NCBI RefSeq assembly: GCF_041956535.1
Contig: NW_027192191.1
Span: forward strand, 1,065,443-1,129,442
Reading direction: 5' to 3'
Length of the DNA: 64,000 nt
From: Calcarisporiella thermophila CBS 279.70
Lineage: Eukaryota > Calcarisporiellomycota
Shown here: in pieces, positions 34,475 to 47,914 of the stretch
Numbering within the stretch: the first letter of the stretch is position 1
Layout: each line of letters begins with the position of its first letter
Position numbers and translations under genes: made by a program
Notes under the pieces: model-generated
What the model saw: the letters and a program-made list of their open reading frames with translations, nothing else
Databases searched by the model: none
Told to the model about the DNA's origin: nothing

Positions 34475-37218
34475 CTACCTTGGCAGCTTTCGTTTGCGCC
34501 CCACACTAGTTGGCGTTTTGCTCCGTTCAACCTCATGATTGAATGTATCTCCATCAACCTCCTCAACTTCATCTAAAACGTTTGACTCCTTTTCTTCCTC
34601 TTCACTTTCTGGATCAACTTTCCGCTTCTATTGAAATTATTTTGGTTTGCTTCAGTCAGAACGTTATTATTGTGTAAAAAAATACTAAAATTACCCTTCG
34701 AGGGCGAGGAGGTAAGTCTGCATGAGTTTGAGCTATGGCTCTTTTATTTCTCCCTCCTCTATGGTTTCCTCTTCTTGCAGTTTGGAGTGTTGAATACCTT
34801 GGTGTAGCAGGATTCGAGGAGCTTTGATCAGGCGGCATGGGAGAACGAAGTAGTCTATTCTCTTCGCTCTCATGTTCACTCAAATCTGCTTCGTGACTTG
34901 GGTTTGACTAAAATAATGAAGTTAAAAACCATTAATACTTGATTGCTCGTCGTGAACAGTGAAAAAGCGACCTACCGGTATGCCAGGCCCTGGGTTGATT
35001 TTGGCATAGGCATCAACCATTGCCTGTTTCTGGCGCGCAGCCTAGATAATGAGCATTAAAATACTTCAGCACTGACGAAGCTTATCTCAATTAACAAGTT
35101 CGATCCGTACCTGTTCTTTGATTATGTTTTCATTATCATCCTTTGTGTTCGCCTTCACGCGCTCACGAATACGCTCCAATGACTTATTAACAAATCTATT
35201 AATATATAGTCATAGAGCTAAATCTATGAGGAGCATTGATTGAAAGTAGTTCTTTCTTACCCTTTGATAGCGTCCGAATCATCCTTTAGCACAAAAAGTC
35301 GTAGGGCATCTCCTAGTTCATTTTCAGGCAGGACTTCTAAGCTTTGCGCGTTGAGGAACTCGGAAACTAGGTCAGATACTTTGAATTTATCCATTTCCTC
35401 TGGTTCCACGTCATCCAAATTGATGGGGTCGATTACAACCTTTTTCTTTGCTAAAATGAATAAACGATAGTAAACAAAATATAATCAGGTTTAGAGAAGT
35501 TTATTTCGAAAGTGTTAGAATTGGGATGGCTATACCAGTCTCTTTCGTTACTCTCCGCCGATAGAATAGAATAAGATCTTTTGGATTTGCCACCTCTTCC
35601 ACAAATCTTTGGCCGAATCGATGTGGGTTAAAGGTATTGAAGCCTCCGGTATATTCAACCTTGATTTGTGCTTTTAGTCATTGGGATTAGAAAAATAAAT
35701 CCAGCTAGAGCTTAGTTTACCTTGAGTCTGATAAGAGGCTTCGGAGGCTCAAGTTCTTGGGTATCGAAAGAATCACCCTGCATTTCCTTCCACTCACTTA
35801 TTGCTCTCCTAATGAGTAAACGAACCTATAGACATATTGCCTCGTTAATACCCTCATTTACAAGTTGGAGCACAGGATGCTTACTTTATTAACTAGATAC
35901 TCTTCTACGCTTTGATCGTCATTAGGCTCGAGGCCTTCAACCTCACTCAGTACAACCTCTTCCATCACAAAAGGTCGTACCGTCTTTAATCTAATTTTCT
36001 CGAGCTCATAGTTTTTCCCCTGGATCTTCAGAATAGCAACATGCCTAATTAGGTAAATGCAAGATTAGATTTAAAAGTCTTTTAATATGGATCTTGGATA
36101 TAGAGGAGATATTTCTACTTTTCTTTCGCCTCTCCCTCGGCCAAACTTGTTGCTACCGATGACCCAGGTTGAGTAACATGGAATTCCATCCGAGCATTGA
36201 ACTGTGGATCGATCAAGCACTCATGTTCATGTCCCCATATTACCAGATGCAGAAAGTCAGAAAGGAATTCTTCAGGTATGAAATTCGTAGGACCATGTTT
36301 CGCGCTAGGATAAAAGAAAGAAGATGGTATCATATACAATATGCTATGAATATGTCCATCAAGCATTTAAGTACCGATTTTGGTGCAAAACCATTATATT
36401 GAACCAATCGTCTGTTCTTTCGCTTGGTCGTAACATTTTCACTTGTTTTTTTAAATACATTCGATGCAACCGCTCATCGCGTATGTTTCCAAGCCCATAA
36501 ATGGCTAACTTGGTGTTGTTTTTCTGCAAGAGTACAGGACTAACCACCACTTTCTCGAGATCCGTCGATTTGCCGAAGTAGTTGACAAGCCCAGATACAG
36601 CAAGGAGATCTAATGCGCTGTAGCTTCCGTCCTATCGAGTTAAAATGGGGCTCTAATTAAAGATAGATTCTATATCAATGGTCGTGTCTAGAGAGCTCAC
36701 CCCAGTTGGATCGTCATGGTTTCCATGAATAGAGAAAACGGGCATGGATACATTAATATTAGGATCTTCATAATTAACTCTTGAAAAGCTGTATATAATC
36801 AACAGATTAAGCACAAGAAGCAAATAAAAACTCGCATGTGGTTTATAACTCTTGCCTGTCAGGAAAGTTTACAGATTGATCACTTAGGATCTCAAATTCG
36901 ACAGGTTTGTTGCCAAAACAATACTGTCGCAAAAGTTTCATTGTCTGGTAAAGTGTTCGCCGAGTTGGTCGGTTATCATGGAAGAGATCGCCGCCGAGCA
37001 GAATCAGATCCACCTTATAAAATAAAGTGCATTAATAAAAAGTAACGCGAGATAAATTTATCGCTGATTTCTACCTCTCTTTCTTTGCCGATTTGCAGAA
37101 TCTCTTCAAAACTTGTGAAGGAATCCTGACCGCGAATTGGATCCTTTTCTAGATAGCCAACATGATTGTCCGTTGCGACAAGAATTGTAAAGGCATCATC
37201 GTCTTGACTACCGCCCAT
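34475..37218 (-). CDS. MRE11: MRE11 double-strand break repair nuclease
   Basis: Thirteen exons between 37218 and 34475 encode about 642 residues, the most intron-dense gene here. The phosphodiesterase motifs are present in order: [41 protein letters not shown] and VIWGHEHEC. The capping domain follows ([22 protein letters not shown]). The C-terminus is acidic then basic, ending GRKRKLPR, as for the DNA-binding tail. MRE11 works with RAD50 and NBS1/XRS2 in end resection and checkpoint signalling. The start is the ATG of [10 protein letters not shown] at 37218. The second intron appears to use a GC donor (GACAG|GCAAGA); GT alternatives break the frame of the VNYEDPN motif. The coordinate of one internal splice site near 35261 is uncertain by one base. 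Confidence 0.93.
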
Positions 37219-37332
37219 AATTAGGAGAGATATGCTAGAAATAACCACATAGTTTAATGCACCATTTAAGATTACTATTGAGCTGCGCCTCGGTGGCAAA
37301 TAGTTTATTAACCAGCTTTCAGAATAAAATAA

Positions 37333-39257
37333 TTACAAGTTTAATAAATTGTCTGTTAGAGAGGAGTTTTCGCTAGAAGAGGAAGAAGGGTTTGATGTTC
37401 TAGGTGTAGTTGAAGTTCGAAGTCGCGATGGAGTAGGAGTGGCTAAGGAGGAACGGCTACCCGATTGATCTTGAAGAAAATAGAACACGGTTAGATGAAA
37501 AGCAAAGCCGAAGCAATCTAGAATGCCTACTGTTAACTAATGGTGATCTATAGGATGCTCTTAACTGTCTGTCTGTATGCGCGGTCGGTGATGCCGGACG
37601 GCGTCCGGTCATTTTGAGTAGATTTTGCGCAGCACTTGAGAGGTTGGCCACCCTAAGGGATGGACTAATATAGAATAAATTTGGTTTAGAGAGATAGCAT
37701 TCTTATTAAAGTTGGCGTCGTCGTGTTTACCTAGGAAGTGTTCTTGGTGTGGATGGAATCGGAGCAGGTGTTCGACTTTGGGCTCGTTTTCGAATGCTCT
37801 TAGATGCTCTGTCTGAAAGTTTTGCAGCAATCAAATCTCGGCGGGATTGGGGTGGAAGTTTAAATTGTTGACCTGGAATTTAATACTTAGTATTCCTCAT
37901 ATTAAAAGGAAAAAATTCGAATACAACTCACCTGGTGTTTCTCCTCCTGATATAAGAAGGGGAGAGCCTTCTACAGTTCCCCAAGTCATAAGTGGAGTCA
38001 TCCCTCCAAGATCAGAAGGACTTAATGCAGGCGTTGCGGAAACAAGATTGTAGCCTGCAACATCTGGTGATGGAGCAGCGAGGGGATCTAAAATTAAAAA
38101 AAAAATAATAATAAAATGAGTATGAGTAAGGAAAACGAGTAACGTTAAGTTAGAATAAGTCGGTAGCAATACTCACAAGGAGTGCGAATGCCCTGTGCTG
38201 CATTAACCATTGAGGGTGGTAACATCGAGCTGGTGTTCTATTATTATTTACATAAATGGAAAGTCATATTATATACTCAGTAAAGAATACTCACGGTAAG
38301 ATTGTCATTTGTTTCTAATCTAGTATTACGATATAATATGGCCTTAGGATCTCCACGAATTTCTGAATTTTCAAGGACACTTCCAACACCTTCAGGGTTA
38401 TACATTAGAGAGTTTTTCACCTATATAGAAAATGAGAGGTGCAAGTGTAAAAACGGATTCTACAAAAGATGTTTATCACCTTATATTTCCATGTATCTAT
38501 CTGTGCATTTTTTGGAGCCTCTGTGAGCAAGTGGTCTTCGGACACCTTTGGCTTATCTTCTAATAGTAACTGTCCAGTTTCCTTATCGAACATCCATTTA
38601 TATCTTTCCCTTCGTTTGGCCTCAGCTTTTTCCATTAACTCTGAGAAAGATGCATTATCCTCACTAATGGTGCAAAAGCAAGGTTAGTGAATTCAATTGA
38701 ATGCGTGAAGTTATGTAGATTATAACAAACCTAGTATATTTCGCTTGAAACGCACTCAAAGACATATTGAGATCTAATTTATCTAAATTAGACGTCTCAT
38801 TGCTAACCTCCTCTTCACTCTCTTGAAAACTTGGAGTACAAGGTGTATCAAAGCCCTGTATGGGGGTTTCACTAAGTATTTTAGGAGTGGGAGCTAATAT
38901 TTTGTAGAGAGAGTTAATTAGTGAGAATTGGAATAAAATTTGCCAAAGGCGTTGTAATATACCAGGAGTTTTAAGTCGCGGTGTTTTGCCAGTGCGAGCG
39001 ATTTCGGTTAACTGATGATGTGCGCGGTTTATCCGCTCGGGATCACTTGATTCTATTGCATCGAGATATTCATGCTGAGCCTTTAATTTTGTAAGGTCGG
39101 GAAAGAAATCACGCTCGATAATGTAGCTCAGGGCGTCAGTGTAAGTGTCTTCATCCAGAACTAGTGGCTTGCGCTTTGTAGCTTTGGAAGTCTCAGGCTG
39201 CTCGTCCTGATTTCGTTTTACCACTGTTCTTTCTGATGCTCTCTCAGTAATTTCCAT
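37333..39257 (-). CDS. ESS2: ESS2/DGCR14 splicing-associated nuclear protein
   Basis: Nine exons (39257-38963, 38893-38731, 38663-38480, 38420-38295, 38237-38177, 38087-37932, 37872-37731, 37652-37531, 37469-37333) encode 461 residues. The N-terminal signature is LDEDTYTDALSYIIERDFFPDLTKLKAQHEYLDA, read in parts across one exon. Later parts also fit the family: LSAFQAKYTSEDNASF, WKYKVKNSLMYNPEG, GGMTPLMTWGTVEGSP and a C-terminal LSSAAQNLL segment followed by a Ser/Thr/Pro tail. ESS2 proteins associate with the catalytic spliceosome in the nucleus. It lies 114 bp upstream of the MRE11 start, both on the minus strand, and shares a 399 bp divergent promoter with VPS8. Confidence 0.88.
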
Positions 39258-39656
39258 AGCAGATATTTGACAGATAAACTAGTCTATCACATTAGGAAAA
39301 ATGATGGTCTTTAAAGTATAAGTCGACGTCATTCGATTTTTTTTTGTGGCAGTTCTGATATTAAGATTTTCACGTCTTTTTTTCTTGGAGCCTCCAGTAA
39401 TTCATCGGCATCTCTCTCCATCGCTTCGCACGATCCTCCGCGTTCTTCATCCATCGCCTGCCACACGTTCACTTAGAGCTCCTTCTTCATCCCAAAGGAA
39501 CGAGATTTGCGCCACAAAGAACGCGTTAACTATCTTCCTGTGGCTCGTTACTGCTGATAGTGAAACGTAGTGTAGATCACCTTTCATCTGCGAATTTCCA
39601 ACAATCCTCAAATAGCTGAGAGAATTTTGACCATTAGAGCTAGAAATTGGTGATCT
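39258..39656. promoter_or_regulatory. Divergent promoter region, ESS2 / VPS8
   Basis: 399 bp between diverging start codons. It contains a T-run at 39338-39346. No gene or strong motif is seen. Confidence 0.5.
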
Positions 39657-42600
39657 ATGACGACAGACCTGGATGTCTATGATTCCTTGCTTAAAGAAAT
39701 CCTAGACGAAGAAGTCATCTTTTCCGATGAATATTTATTAAAAGAAGGGACACCTGCTCAAGCTGATGACGAAACTGCTCAACTTTCACCCGATCTCCAG
39801 GTCGCTCTTGAAAGTGAAGATTTCGCTGAGAAATACATTGACCAACTGAAGCGATCCCTTAATACACCGAACAAAGCTGTACCAATTTCGCATCCTTTTC
39901 AAAACGGTGGCGGCATTAACGCTCGTAGTTCCAAGCATTACAAATCTAGACGGGATACGAAGTATTAATATTTACGAGCAATGCATTTGATGTATTACTC
40001 AAATCTGTTCCTACACCCTTTTCTTATTGTTATCTCTAGAGTTTCTTCTCATGGCAACGGTGAAAATTTAACAAATAGCAGCGACACCATGAAAAATCGA
40101 GGGCAACATTACTTGGCAAGATTAGGTGGGTATACTTATTCGGTTATTGAGTACTTAGATATATTGTATTAATATTCTTTTATTCATAGTCAATGGCGTT
40201 TCGTCTTTAGTAAATATTGAACAGGAATTCAATACCATTCGAATTCCAGAACTGGACCTCCCAAGTACGCCGGAAACTGCCATTCGCGGTGTTCTCTCCA
40301 AACTCTATGGACTCCAGGAAGATTTACAGATTCATCTCCAGGGTGGACCTCTTACCGATGAATCAACGCTGGTAGTTCACCGGCGAAAAAAGATCCAGGA
40401 ACTACTGGATACAATAGTTTCCGAGATTGCCGTTTATGAAGAATTTGTTAATCGATGTAGGAAGCATTGATCTTGAATTTTTTCTTTTGATCAGGTTTAG
40501 TTACATTTTTCTTCCATGATTAGCAAATACACTGAGCTTGGATAGGATACTCAATGAGCCTGATTATTCTGAAGAAGAACTGCTAGAATCTGAGACGATA
40601 GAGACGGAATCAGATATTTTCAACAACTTGGTACTATTTGATTAAACATTTATTGTTTTCTCAATTATTAATTTTTAATTTTCTTAGGACTCTCGTTCGG
40701 ATATTTCAAAGTTTTCTAGTACCCCAACCTCATCCCCTTCTCCAAAAACGTTCCGTTCTGGATTTCCTGAGTTGGGTAGACTTCGTGCCAGCTCTCCTAC
40801 TACCTCACGCAATTCGCGCACTTCCTCACCTTCGCTCTCGGAATTTGATCGTAGCGATTTCTTAGATCAATCCTCGGCAACACTGCAGCCATGGGAGGCG
40901 TTTCTATGGACACCTCTTATTAAAATATCTAGCCATCTCTATTCAGATTCGACTCGTCAAGAATATGGACTCCCGACAGTACTAGCCGTAAGTTTCATAT
41001 ATTTCTTAAACCAACCTATCTAGATAATTTATTAAGTCTCGATTATTAAATTGAACCATTGAAGGTTCGTGCTATTATTGCAGTTGGAACCACCCGTGGT
41101 ATGATACTCATTTACGACTACTCGCAAAACTTGCAATGTGTTTTGGGAAGCGATGCGATAGGTTAATATTTTTGATCCCACTACTATTACTTTCTCAATT
41201 ATTGACGTAGCGTTGCATTTTTTAGCATTAGAGCATGGAGCGGTCACTGCTTTGTCAATTTCTCCTGATCAAGTGCATGTTGCAGCTGGCCATGCGCGAG
41301 GTTTGATTCAACTTTGGAACATCTCGAAGCCTTCGACTTCAGCAAGAACAATTGAACCCATTGATGCTCCCGGAGTTAGCACAAAGGATGGCCATTTGAA
41401 GGGTACAAGCATTCTTCACTTGTCGTTTGTAGGTGTGAGAAGACAAGAATTAATATCGGCAGATGATCAGGTAATCTAGCTTTTAGTTTTGAAGCGAAGC
41501 AGAGTTTTATCGATTCGATATTAACATTTTCTAATTAATCCTAGGGCATGTCATTCTATCATGTATTTTACAAAATTTTGATGGTGAATGCGGTCGAAAC
41601 AACTCGAATACTGGGGCGTTACCCTTCTTCTACCTCTGTTACTACAAGTCCTGCCAAAAATAAACGACCAACTACAATTTTCGGGCTCGCAGCTCTTCCT
41701 CTTGGTCAGGCTCCTCACGCGACCGACCAGCATCATTTAATGGCAATCCTTACCCCTTACAAATTGGTAGTGGTCGGATTACGTCCCCGTCCACGTACTT
41801 ATTTTCGACAAATCCGCTTGAAATCGAAATTGGGGTCCCATAACGACAGAACACAAGGGGATGCTAATACATCTCCATCGAACGCCCTTTCAGGATGCTT
41901 GTCGTGGTTTCCTCCCACTCGGCGTGTTAAATCGAGCACCAATGCTGACATAGATCCATTGCTAGCTTTCGCTTGGGGATGTGATCTAACCATTTTACGT
42001 GCAAGCATACCCACGGATCATACCAGTAATAAGCGGCTTTCTCTTTTGTCAAACTCTAGTGCATCCAAAGAGGATCGCATTGAATTCGTCAAGGTGGGCG
42101 AATGGCGCTCGCGATTGCCTATCATGGCATTACAATGGATAGATCGGCAGATCCTTCTCATTCTTACAAATGACGAGCATCTCTTAGTTTTCGACCCACG
42201 TACCATGCAGCCGATGGAGCGCTGTGATTTGCATACTCAGCAGCCAATTCACCATGATCGTTTTGGGCACGCGTTGAAAGAGCTTTATGCTACCGGGCTT
42301 TCATCTAACGACACAAGCCCATCAGCTACAGAAGTCGGCAAACCAAAGGACATAGAGAAAGCTGTCATGGCGCCGGATATGGCCTATTTCCATAGTATTA
42401 GAACATATCGTGGCAAAACTTTTATACTTGGATCGCAACAATTAACCGTCGGTATGCTCTTATCTTGGGCGGATAGGATAATAGCGTTAGTACAATCGGG
42501 TGATTTTTTGGAGGCCATTTCGCTTGCCACGCAATTCTACAATGGAAAATCAGCGCATACGGTGGTGGGTCTGCCCGAGGATGACTCTGCGAGACGCGCA

Positions 42601-45600
42601 CTCGTTGGGCCCAAGTTGATAGAGCTGCTACAGGCCTCGCTTAATTATGCATTTTCTAATGAGCACACTTTTGCGATCGAGAATGATCCCTTAAGAGCGG
42701 CCGACACATCTGAAGGAGCTATTTCGTTATTTGCACCTAGCAACTCTGTGCTCCATCAGGATCTTGCAATGGTGTGCATAGAAGCCTGCCTGAGCATGGG
42801 TGAAGAGGATTATTTATTTGGAGAGATCCTTGAGCGTTATACGGACGCCCACATTCAAGGCACTTTTCTTGAAGCCCTGGAGCCTTATTTGATTGCAGAT
42901 CGAATTCGTCAGCCTCCACCGGGCGTGATCAAAGAATTTGTAGCGCATTTCCGGGCCCGTCGTTGGCTGGACCGCATTGAACGTACTATCTGGCACGTTG
43001 ATCCTGCGTATCTTGACATCGATCAAATTGTTCAGCTAAGCCACGAAGAAGGACTCTACGATGCGATGTTCTACGTATGGAACCGTGGGTTGGGTGATTA
43101 TGTGAGTCCAGTGATTGAGCTCCTCAAAGTTATTAAGCGAGCGTTATACTTCCGCCGACAACAGCAACGAATGCTCCATAGCACTCCTGCCTCTGAAGGC
43201 GATTTGACGGATCTGAATGACCAGTCGATCCAGGATCGAGAGGAGTTGGAGATGGAGCGTGCACGTAACGCGGCCAAGCTCTTCGACTACTTTGCGCACA
43301 TCCTTACTGGTCGATCCTATCCGGACAACACGCCAATCCCACAGAAAGAAGCTCTTGCAGCCCGAGCCACAGTGTATGGCTTTCTGTTCTCGGGACGGTG
43401 TGTTGTGTGGCCTCCAGTAGGCGGTAAACTTGTGCTCACCACCGATGATAGCAGTTCTCAGCTGGAGACAGAAGACGCGGATGCTCAAGAGCCTACTTAT
43501 CCGTATCTCCGGCAGATTTTGCGCTTTGATACAGCTTCTTTCCTGCACTCACTCGAAATTGCATTCAATGATCCCTATTTGAATGGAGGCGATATTTTAG
43601 TGAGTGGGACTGTGATGGGAGAAGAGATATTGGGTGGTAAAATGGTAAGCCGGCAGGTTATCATCAATACCCTCCTTGAGGTTATGACTGTGAAAACTGG
43701 TCGACCTGGACGAGGAATACCTCTTGGATCTGCAGCCCCTGCGGTGTCCAGGCGTATGCGATGGGAGGACGAAGAAGAGGAGGAGAGGTTCCGAGAACAA
43801 CTGAGACGTTCTCAGTCCGACTATCTGATGTCTGACAATGAGGATAGTGACAATGAGGGCGACGAGACAGAAGAGGAAGAAGCAGAGCTCTCTACCGCGA
43901 ACGTCACTCAATTATATGCGTTCATAGCTCGCAATCTGCCTAAATACACGACCTTCTTATTGCTTTCCCCGACCATGCTACACCGTATACTCACTGGGCT
44001 GTGTACGGACATGGATCCTGCTACGCGTAATTTGCGTGAAGAGGCCGTGCTTAGCCTGCTAGACGTATACATGCCTGCCGATGGGGACAGGATGAATATA
44101 CTTTATGAGCAAGCTGGCTTCTGGCGTGTCCTCGAAAATGTGTATCGCTCCGAAATGCAATACGGGCAGCTCACAATGACCCTTTTAAAGGATCAAGAGC
44201 GACGTGAGTTAGTGTTTGAGAGTGTACGTCAAATGCTACTTCCCTCATCCTCGAATAATGGGAATGATCCACCTCTAACTGAGCGTCAACGATCGGAGGT
44301 TGTAAACACAGTCATGACAAATTTGGAGAAATTTGTTGAAATAGACGGGGAAAAAACTGCTCGCCTCGTGCATGAGTGCCTAGAAGGAGATCACACAACT
44401 GCTATTGAGATATTGGAGGCGATACCGCGAAGCTTGTTCCATTATCTCCGCGGCTTATTGGAGCCAGAGAGCGGCTCTACTGCTACTAAACCCACCGATG
44501 AAGACCATGCACCCGTTGTGGAGGCCATGCCCGAAAATACACATACGGTAGCTTCATCTTGGCCAGCTACTATTGTAACTCCGCCCATGCACGAGCAATA
44601 TATCGAACTCATGTGTCAATACGACCCAACAGGCGTGTACAACTACCTTCGAACTCACCAGGATAATTCCTACCGATTAGAGCGAGTCCTTCCAATATGT
44701 GAGCAGTATGAGGTACTCGACGCTGTGGTATGGATTCTTGAACGGAGTGGAAACTCCTCACGGGCTTTGGACAAGGTTCTAAATGTGGTACGGGATCGCG
44801 TTGGAGCAATTGCGCAAACACTGGAAAATAGTGAGTACGGTGCAAGCGGTGAGAGGATATGGAGCGCGGAGGAGCGGGCCGAATTGCATGCATCATTAAT
44901 CAAAATGCGCGGTATGCTCAAGGTTGCCACAGAGCTCTGCGTGAATCGAAGTAGACGTGCAGCTATGACAATACAAGCTGTGGCCAACAAATCCCGAGAG
45001 CCGACTGCTGGGAAGTCCGCGGGGCATACTGATGCTCAGAAGGAGGCAGAAGATTTATGGCTCCGACTTTTGGATACATTTGCAGAAGCACGTCGCAAGG
45101 TCATCACTGCAATCGAAAAGGGCTCGAGCCGCTATTCTACTGACGACGAGCTCACAAACCATATAATCTCATCGCTGAAATCGTTTGTGCAGCTGATTAT
45201 GGATGCACTTCTGCTATCTGGCCCCTCTCTACAAGTGTCACTTTCCCGCCTGCTAGCAAGTTTGGTTCAGTCCCAAGCCCATGATAATACGGCCACGATT
45301 GGCGATTTACGTGACATTTTAATGGGCATGCTGGATGCCTACCGCTATGATGGCAACCTGCTCGCAATGACAAACCGCCTGTTTGACAATGATTTGTTTC
45401 TGGGCGTAGAAGGTGTGGTGAAAAGTAGGGGAAGAGGGTGGCGGCCGCGACGATCAGCTTGTGATATTTGCGGTGCAGCCTTTTGGGACACTGCCGCACG
45501 AACTGCTGCAACAACTCCCCAACAACGCGCTTCTGGCTCGAATGCAAATACGGATGAACAATTGCCAGATCAAGGAGCGGAATGCCCTGAAAGCTCTCAA

Positions 45601-45858
45601 GCTAGCACAAGTGCCGGAATTGCGTCCCATGATCACGACGTAATCATCTTTCGTTGTTCTCATAGTTATCATCGCAAGTGCTTAGAGCTGCAGGCTCCGG
45701 GTGTAATTCGCGACTCTGGCGAAAACCCCTACCTCTGCTGGATATGCGACACGCCTCCTAGTACAGTAAGACAGGAATACCAGTCACGTGCTGCTTCCCA
45801 ACAGGAGGCAGAAAGTGTCCCGTCGCTCAACCACAAAGGGAAAGGACGAGCTATCTAG
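39657..45858 (+). CDS. VPS8: VPS8, CORVET tethering complex subunit
   Basis: Eight exons (39657-39961, 40040-40125, 40190-40456, 40524-40630, 40688-40987, 41065-41161, 41226-41470, 41545-45858) encode 1906 residues. CORVET tethers early endosomes through Rab5/Vps21. The exon 6-7 region forms a beta-propeller start (AVGTTRGMILIYDYSQN, EHGAVTALSISPDQVHVAAGHARGLIQLW). A long helical solenoid follows, with an acidic linker near 43840. The C-terminal RING-like domain has CDIC, then an insert of about 50 residues, then CSHSYHRKCLE and a final CWIC. That order of WD40, solenoid and C-terminal RING is the Vps8 layout. Introns are confined to the first 1.9 kb. Confidence 0.93.
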
Positions 45859-46421
45859 TTGCTCTCTATTTCATTTTCTCATACAGTTTTGATGTGCTAT
45901 AGAGTTCTGAAAATTTTCGCTATTTTTGTTATCTATATCTATTCTTGTTCTCCCTTTGTCTTATTATACTCTATATTGTTATTTTCTCTCCCTCCCCTTC
46001 CCCCTTCAACTCATCTTCCTCCTCCTTTTTTTTATACATATATAAAGAATGATGTTTACTATTTCTTGCTTAATATTTTTTTCTTAGCAATCTTCATACC
46101 CTTCATTTTCCTTTCTCGCCTCCCCTTTATTTTTTTTTTTTTGAGATGTCTTTGAATGTAATGTTGAGGTTGGTGCCCAAGTATGTTCAAACTTCTTTCT
46201 ATTTCTGTTAATTTTTCAATTGCAATGTGTCAAAAAATATAAACTGTGTCAACACGCCTATTGATCCAAACAAATTCAAGCTAACCCAATTATTCTGATA
46301 TTTCGGGCTGAATTGCTAACCCCAATATCTACAAAGTCAAAGAAACAGAAATAATAAACAGGTGAGCTGAATACAAGCACAAATTTTTACAAAATAAATA
46401 ATAGTGTAAATAATAAGCCCA
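45859..46421. other. Convergent 3' intergenic region, VPS8 / methyltransferase
   Basis: 563 bp, very T-rich after VPS8 (several T-runs between 45950 and 46145). It holds 3' flanks of two convergent genes and nothing else that I can support. Confidence 0.5.
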
Positions 46422-47914
46422 TCATTCCATGGAATTATCTTTGATATATGATGGAAATGCTGGAACATCTGTGTCGTGGTCATTATCCAAGTCTTCTGTC
46501 GTCACTTCTAGCTTGGCATCTTTGTCTTGCTTCTCCTCGTTTTCAGCCTCACCCCCAGGCTTGCGGCCATACACGCTATAGAAACACAAATTTGTTTTCT
46601 TCTCTTCCACATCCCTTCTTACATCGTCTAGCAACTCTGCAAACTCTTTCCTATTCATTCCCATGACTGTGGACAACCATGGGCCAAGCGATTCGGCCGC
46701 GCTCATCACAATATCGTTTACAAGTGCGCCAAGCCGTCCCTGCGAAGGATACATTGGAACTGTAAGTCGATGTGTCTTGATCTCAGTAAAACCTGCGTTT
46801 TTAAGCAACTTTGAAAGTTGAAGGGCAATACGAGACTCCATTCCACGCGCCTTTAAAGAAAACCTTACTACATAAACAGGATGCGTAATTGTAGAGGAAG
46901 AGGATGTCAGATACAGTGGCTTCAATACTTACACCCCTCAACCAGGCGTAGATGCGGGGGGCCTATGGGGGAGGCCCATATGTCCAACTCACACAGCTCC
47001 ACCCATCCACCAGGTTTGAGTATCCGATACATCTCCTGCAGCAGGCCCGGCCACTCGCTGTATTGATACGATAAAACCGCAAGGCGCTGGTAGACAAAGT
47101 AGAAATCATTATCGGGGAAAGGAAGTGGTTTCTCTAGCGCATTCTGAATCATTAATTGAAGATTAGACGGCAATTCTAGTTCAAAAGGGAACGTCGCGTC
47201 CGTGATGTCGATGCCTATAAATTTGGAGCGTGGATATTCGCTAGCCATTTCCTACTCGAAGGGGAATCAAGAGATCAGAACCACAGAAAAAGTATGGAAC
47301 ACAAAATTAGGAAACCGTATACCATTGTCCACGAAGATGTGCCACAGCTGCAATAAAAGTTTAAGGTTAGATTTAATTTAATCATCTTTCCCATCTAATT
47401 TTTAGGCATCAAGTATATAAATTACCCAACATCCAAACACCTCTCGCCTCGACATAATCCCCTCTGAACCGGCGCCATATGTTTACTGTTGAAAAGGCAG
47501 AATTACAAACCGATTTCTCTCATTAAGCTGCCAGTCAAAATTAGCAAAGAAAAAAAAATCAACGGATACTAACGATTGAAATGCCCATGTCAACATCATT
47601 TGCTCCTTCTCCAGCCTCTCTACCTCTTTCTCGTCTAGTGGCAATCTATACTGGAGTCCCTTCATATCCATGTACCGTCTCCCCTCGATCCATTTGAAGG
47701 AACCTACGGGGTTCAAAGTGACCCTGCTTTTTGTGGAACTCCTCCCTGAACTGCCTGAAGCAGATTGCTCATTCGAAGAGTCGTCTAGAGTAAAGATTTT
47801 TTCTGGTTGGCATGCCTTTGTCCCACTCTTCTTGTTTGCCAGACTGGACTTTACTCGAGTTGTGGAAGCTGTATTGGGATTTGGGGAAGAGCAACTAGGG
47901 TGGGTGTTTCCCAT
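46422..47914 (-). CDS. SAM-dependent methyltransferase, fungal FKWIEGRRY family
   Basis: Five exons (47914-47574, 47485-47426, 47347-47323, 47251-46933, 46867-46422) encode 396 residues. The N-terminal 60 residues are Ser-rich. Then come GSFKWIEGRRYMDMKGLQY and RLPLDEKEVERLEKEQ, the usual lead-in of a class I methyltransferase family I know as abundant in Mucoromycota. SAM motif I is CLDVGCGTSSWTM, split over two tiny exons (60 and 25 bp), followed by FIGIDITD, FYFVYQRLAVLSYQYSEW and ILKPGGWVELCE. The substrate is unknown. The C-terminal tail is acidic. The small exons were placed from consensus sites, and they are needed to complete the SAM-binding loop. Confidence 0.82.

Noticed and set aside
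31741-39257. SQS1 and ESS2 as a splicing cluster around MRE11
   Set aside because: Neighbouring housekeeping genes are common in compact fungal genomes and no shared promoter or fusion supports a unit.
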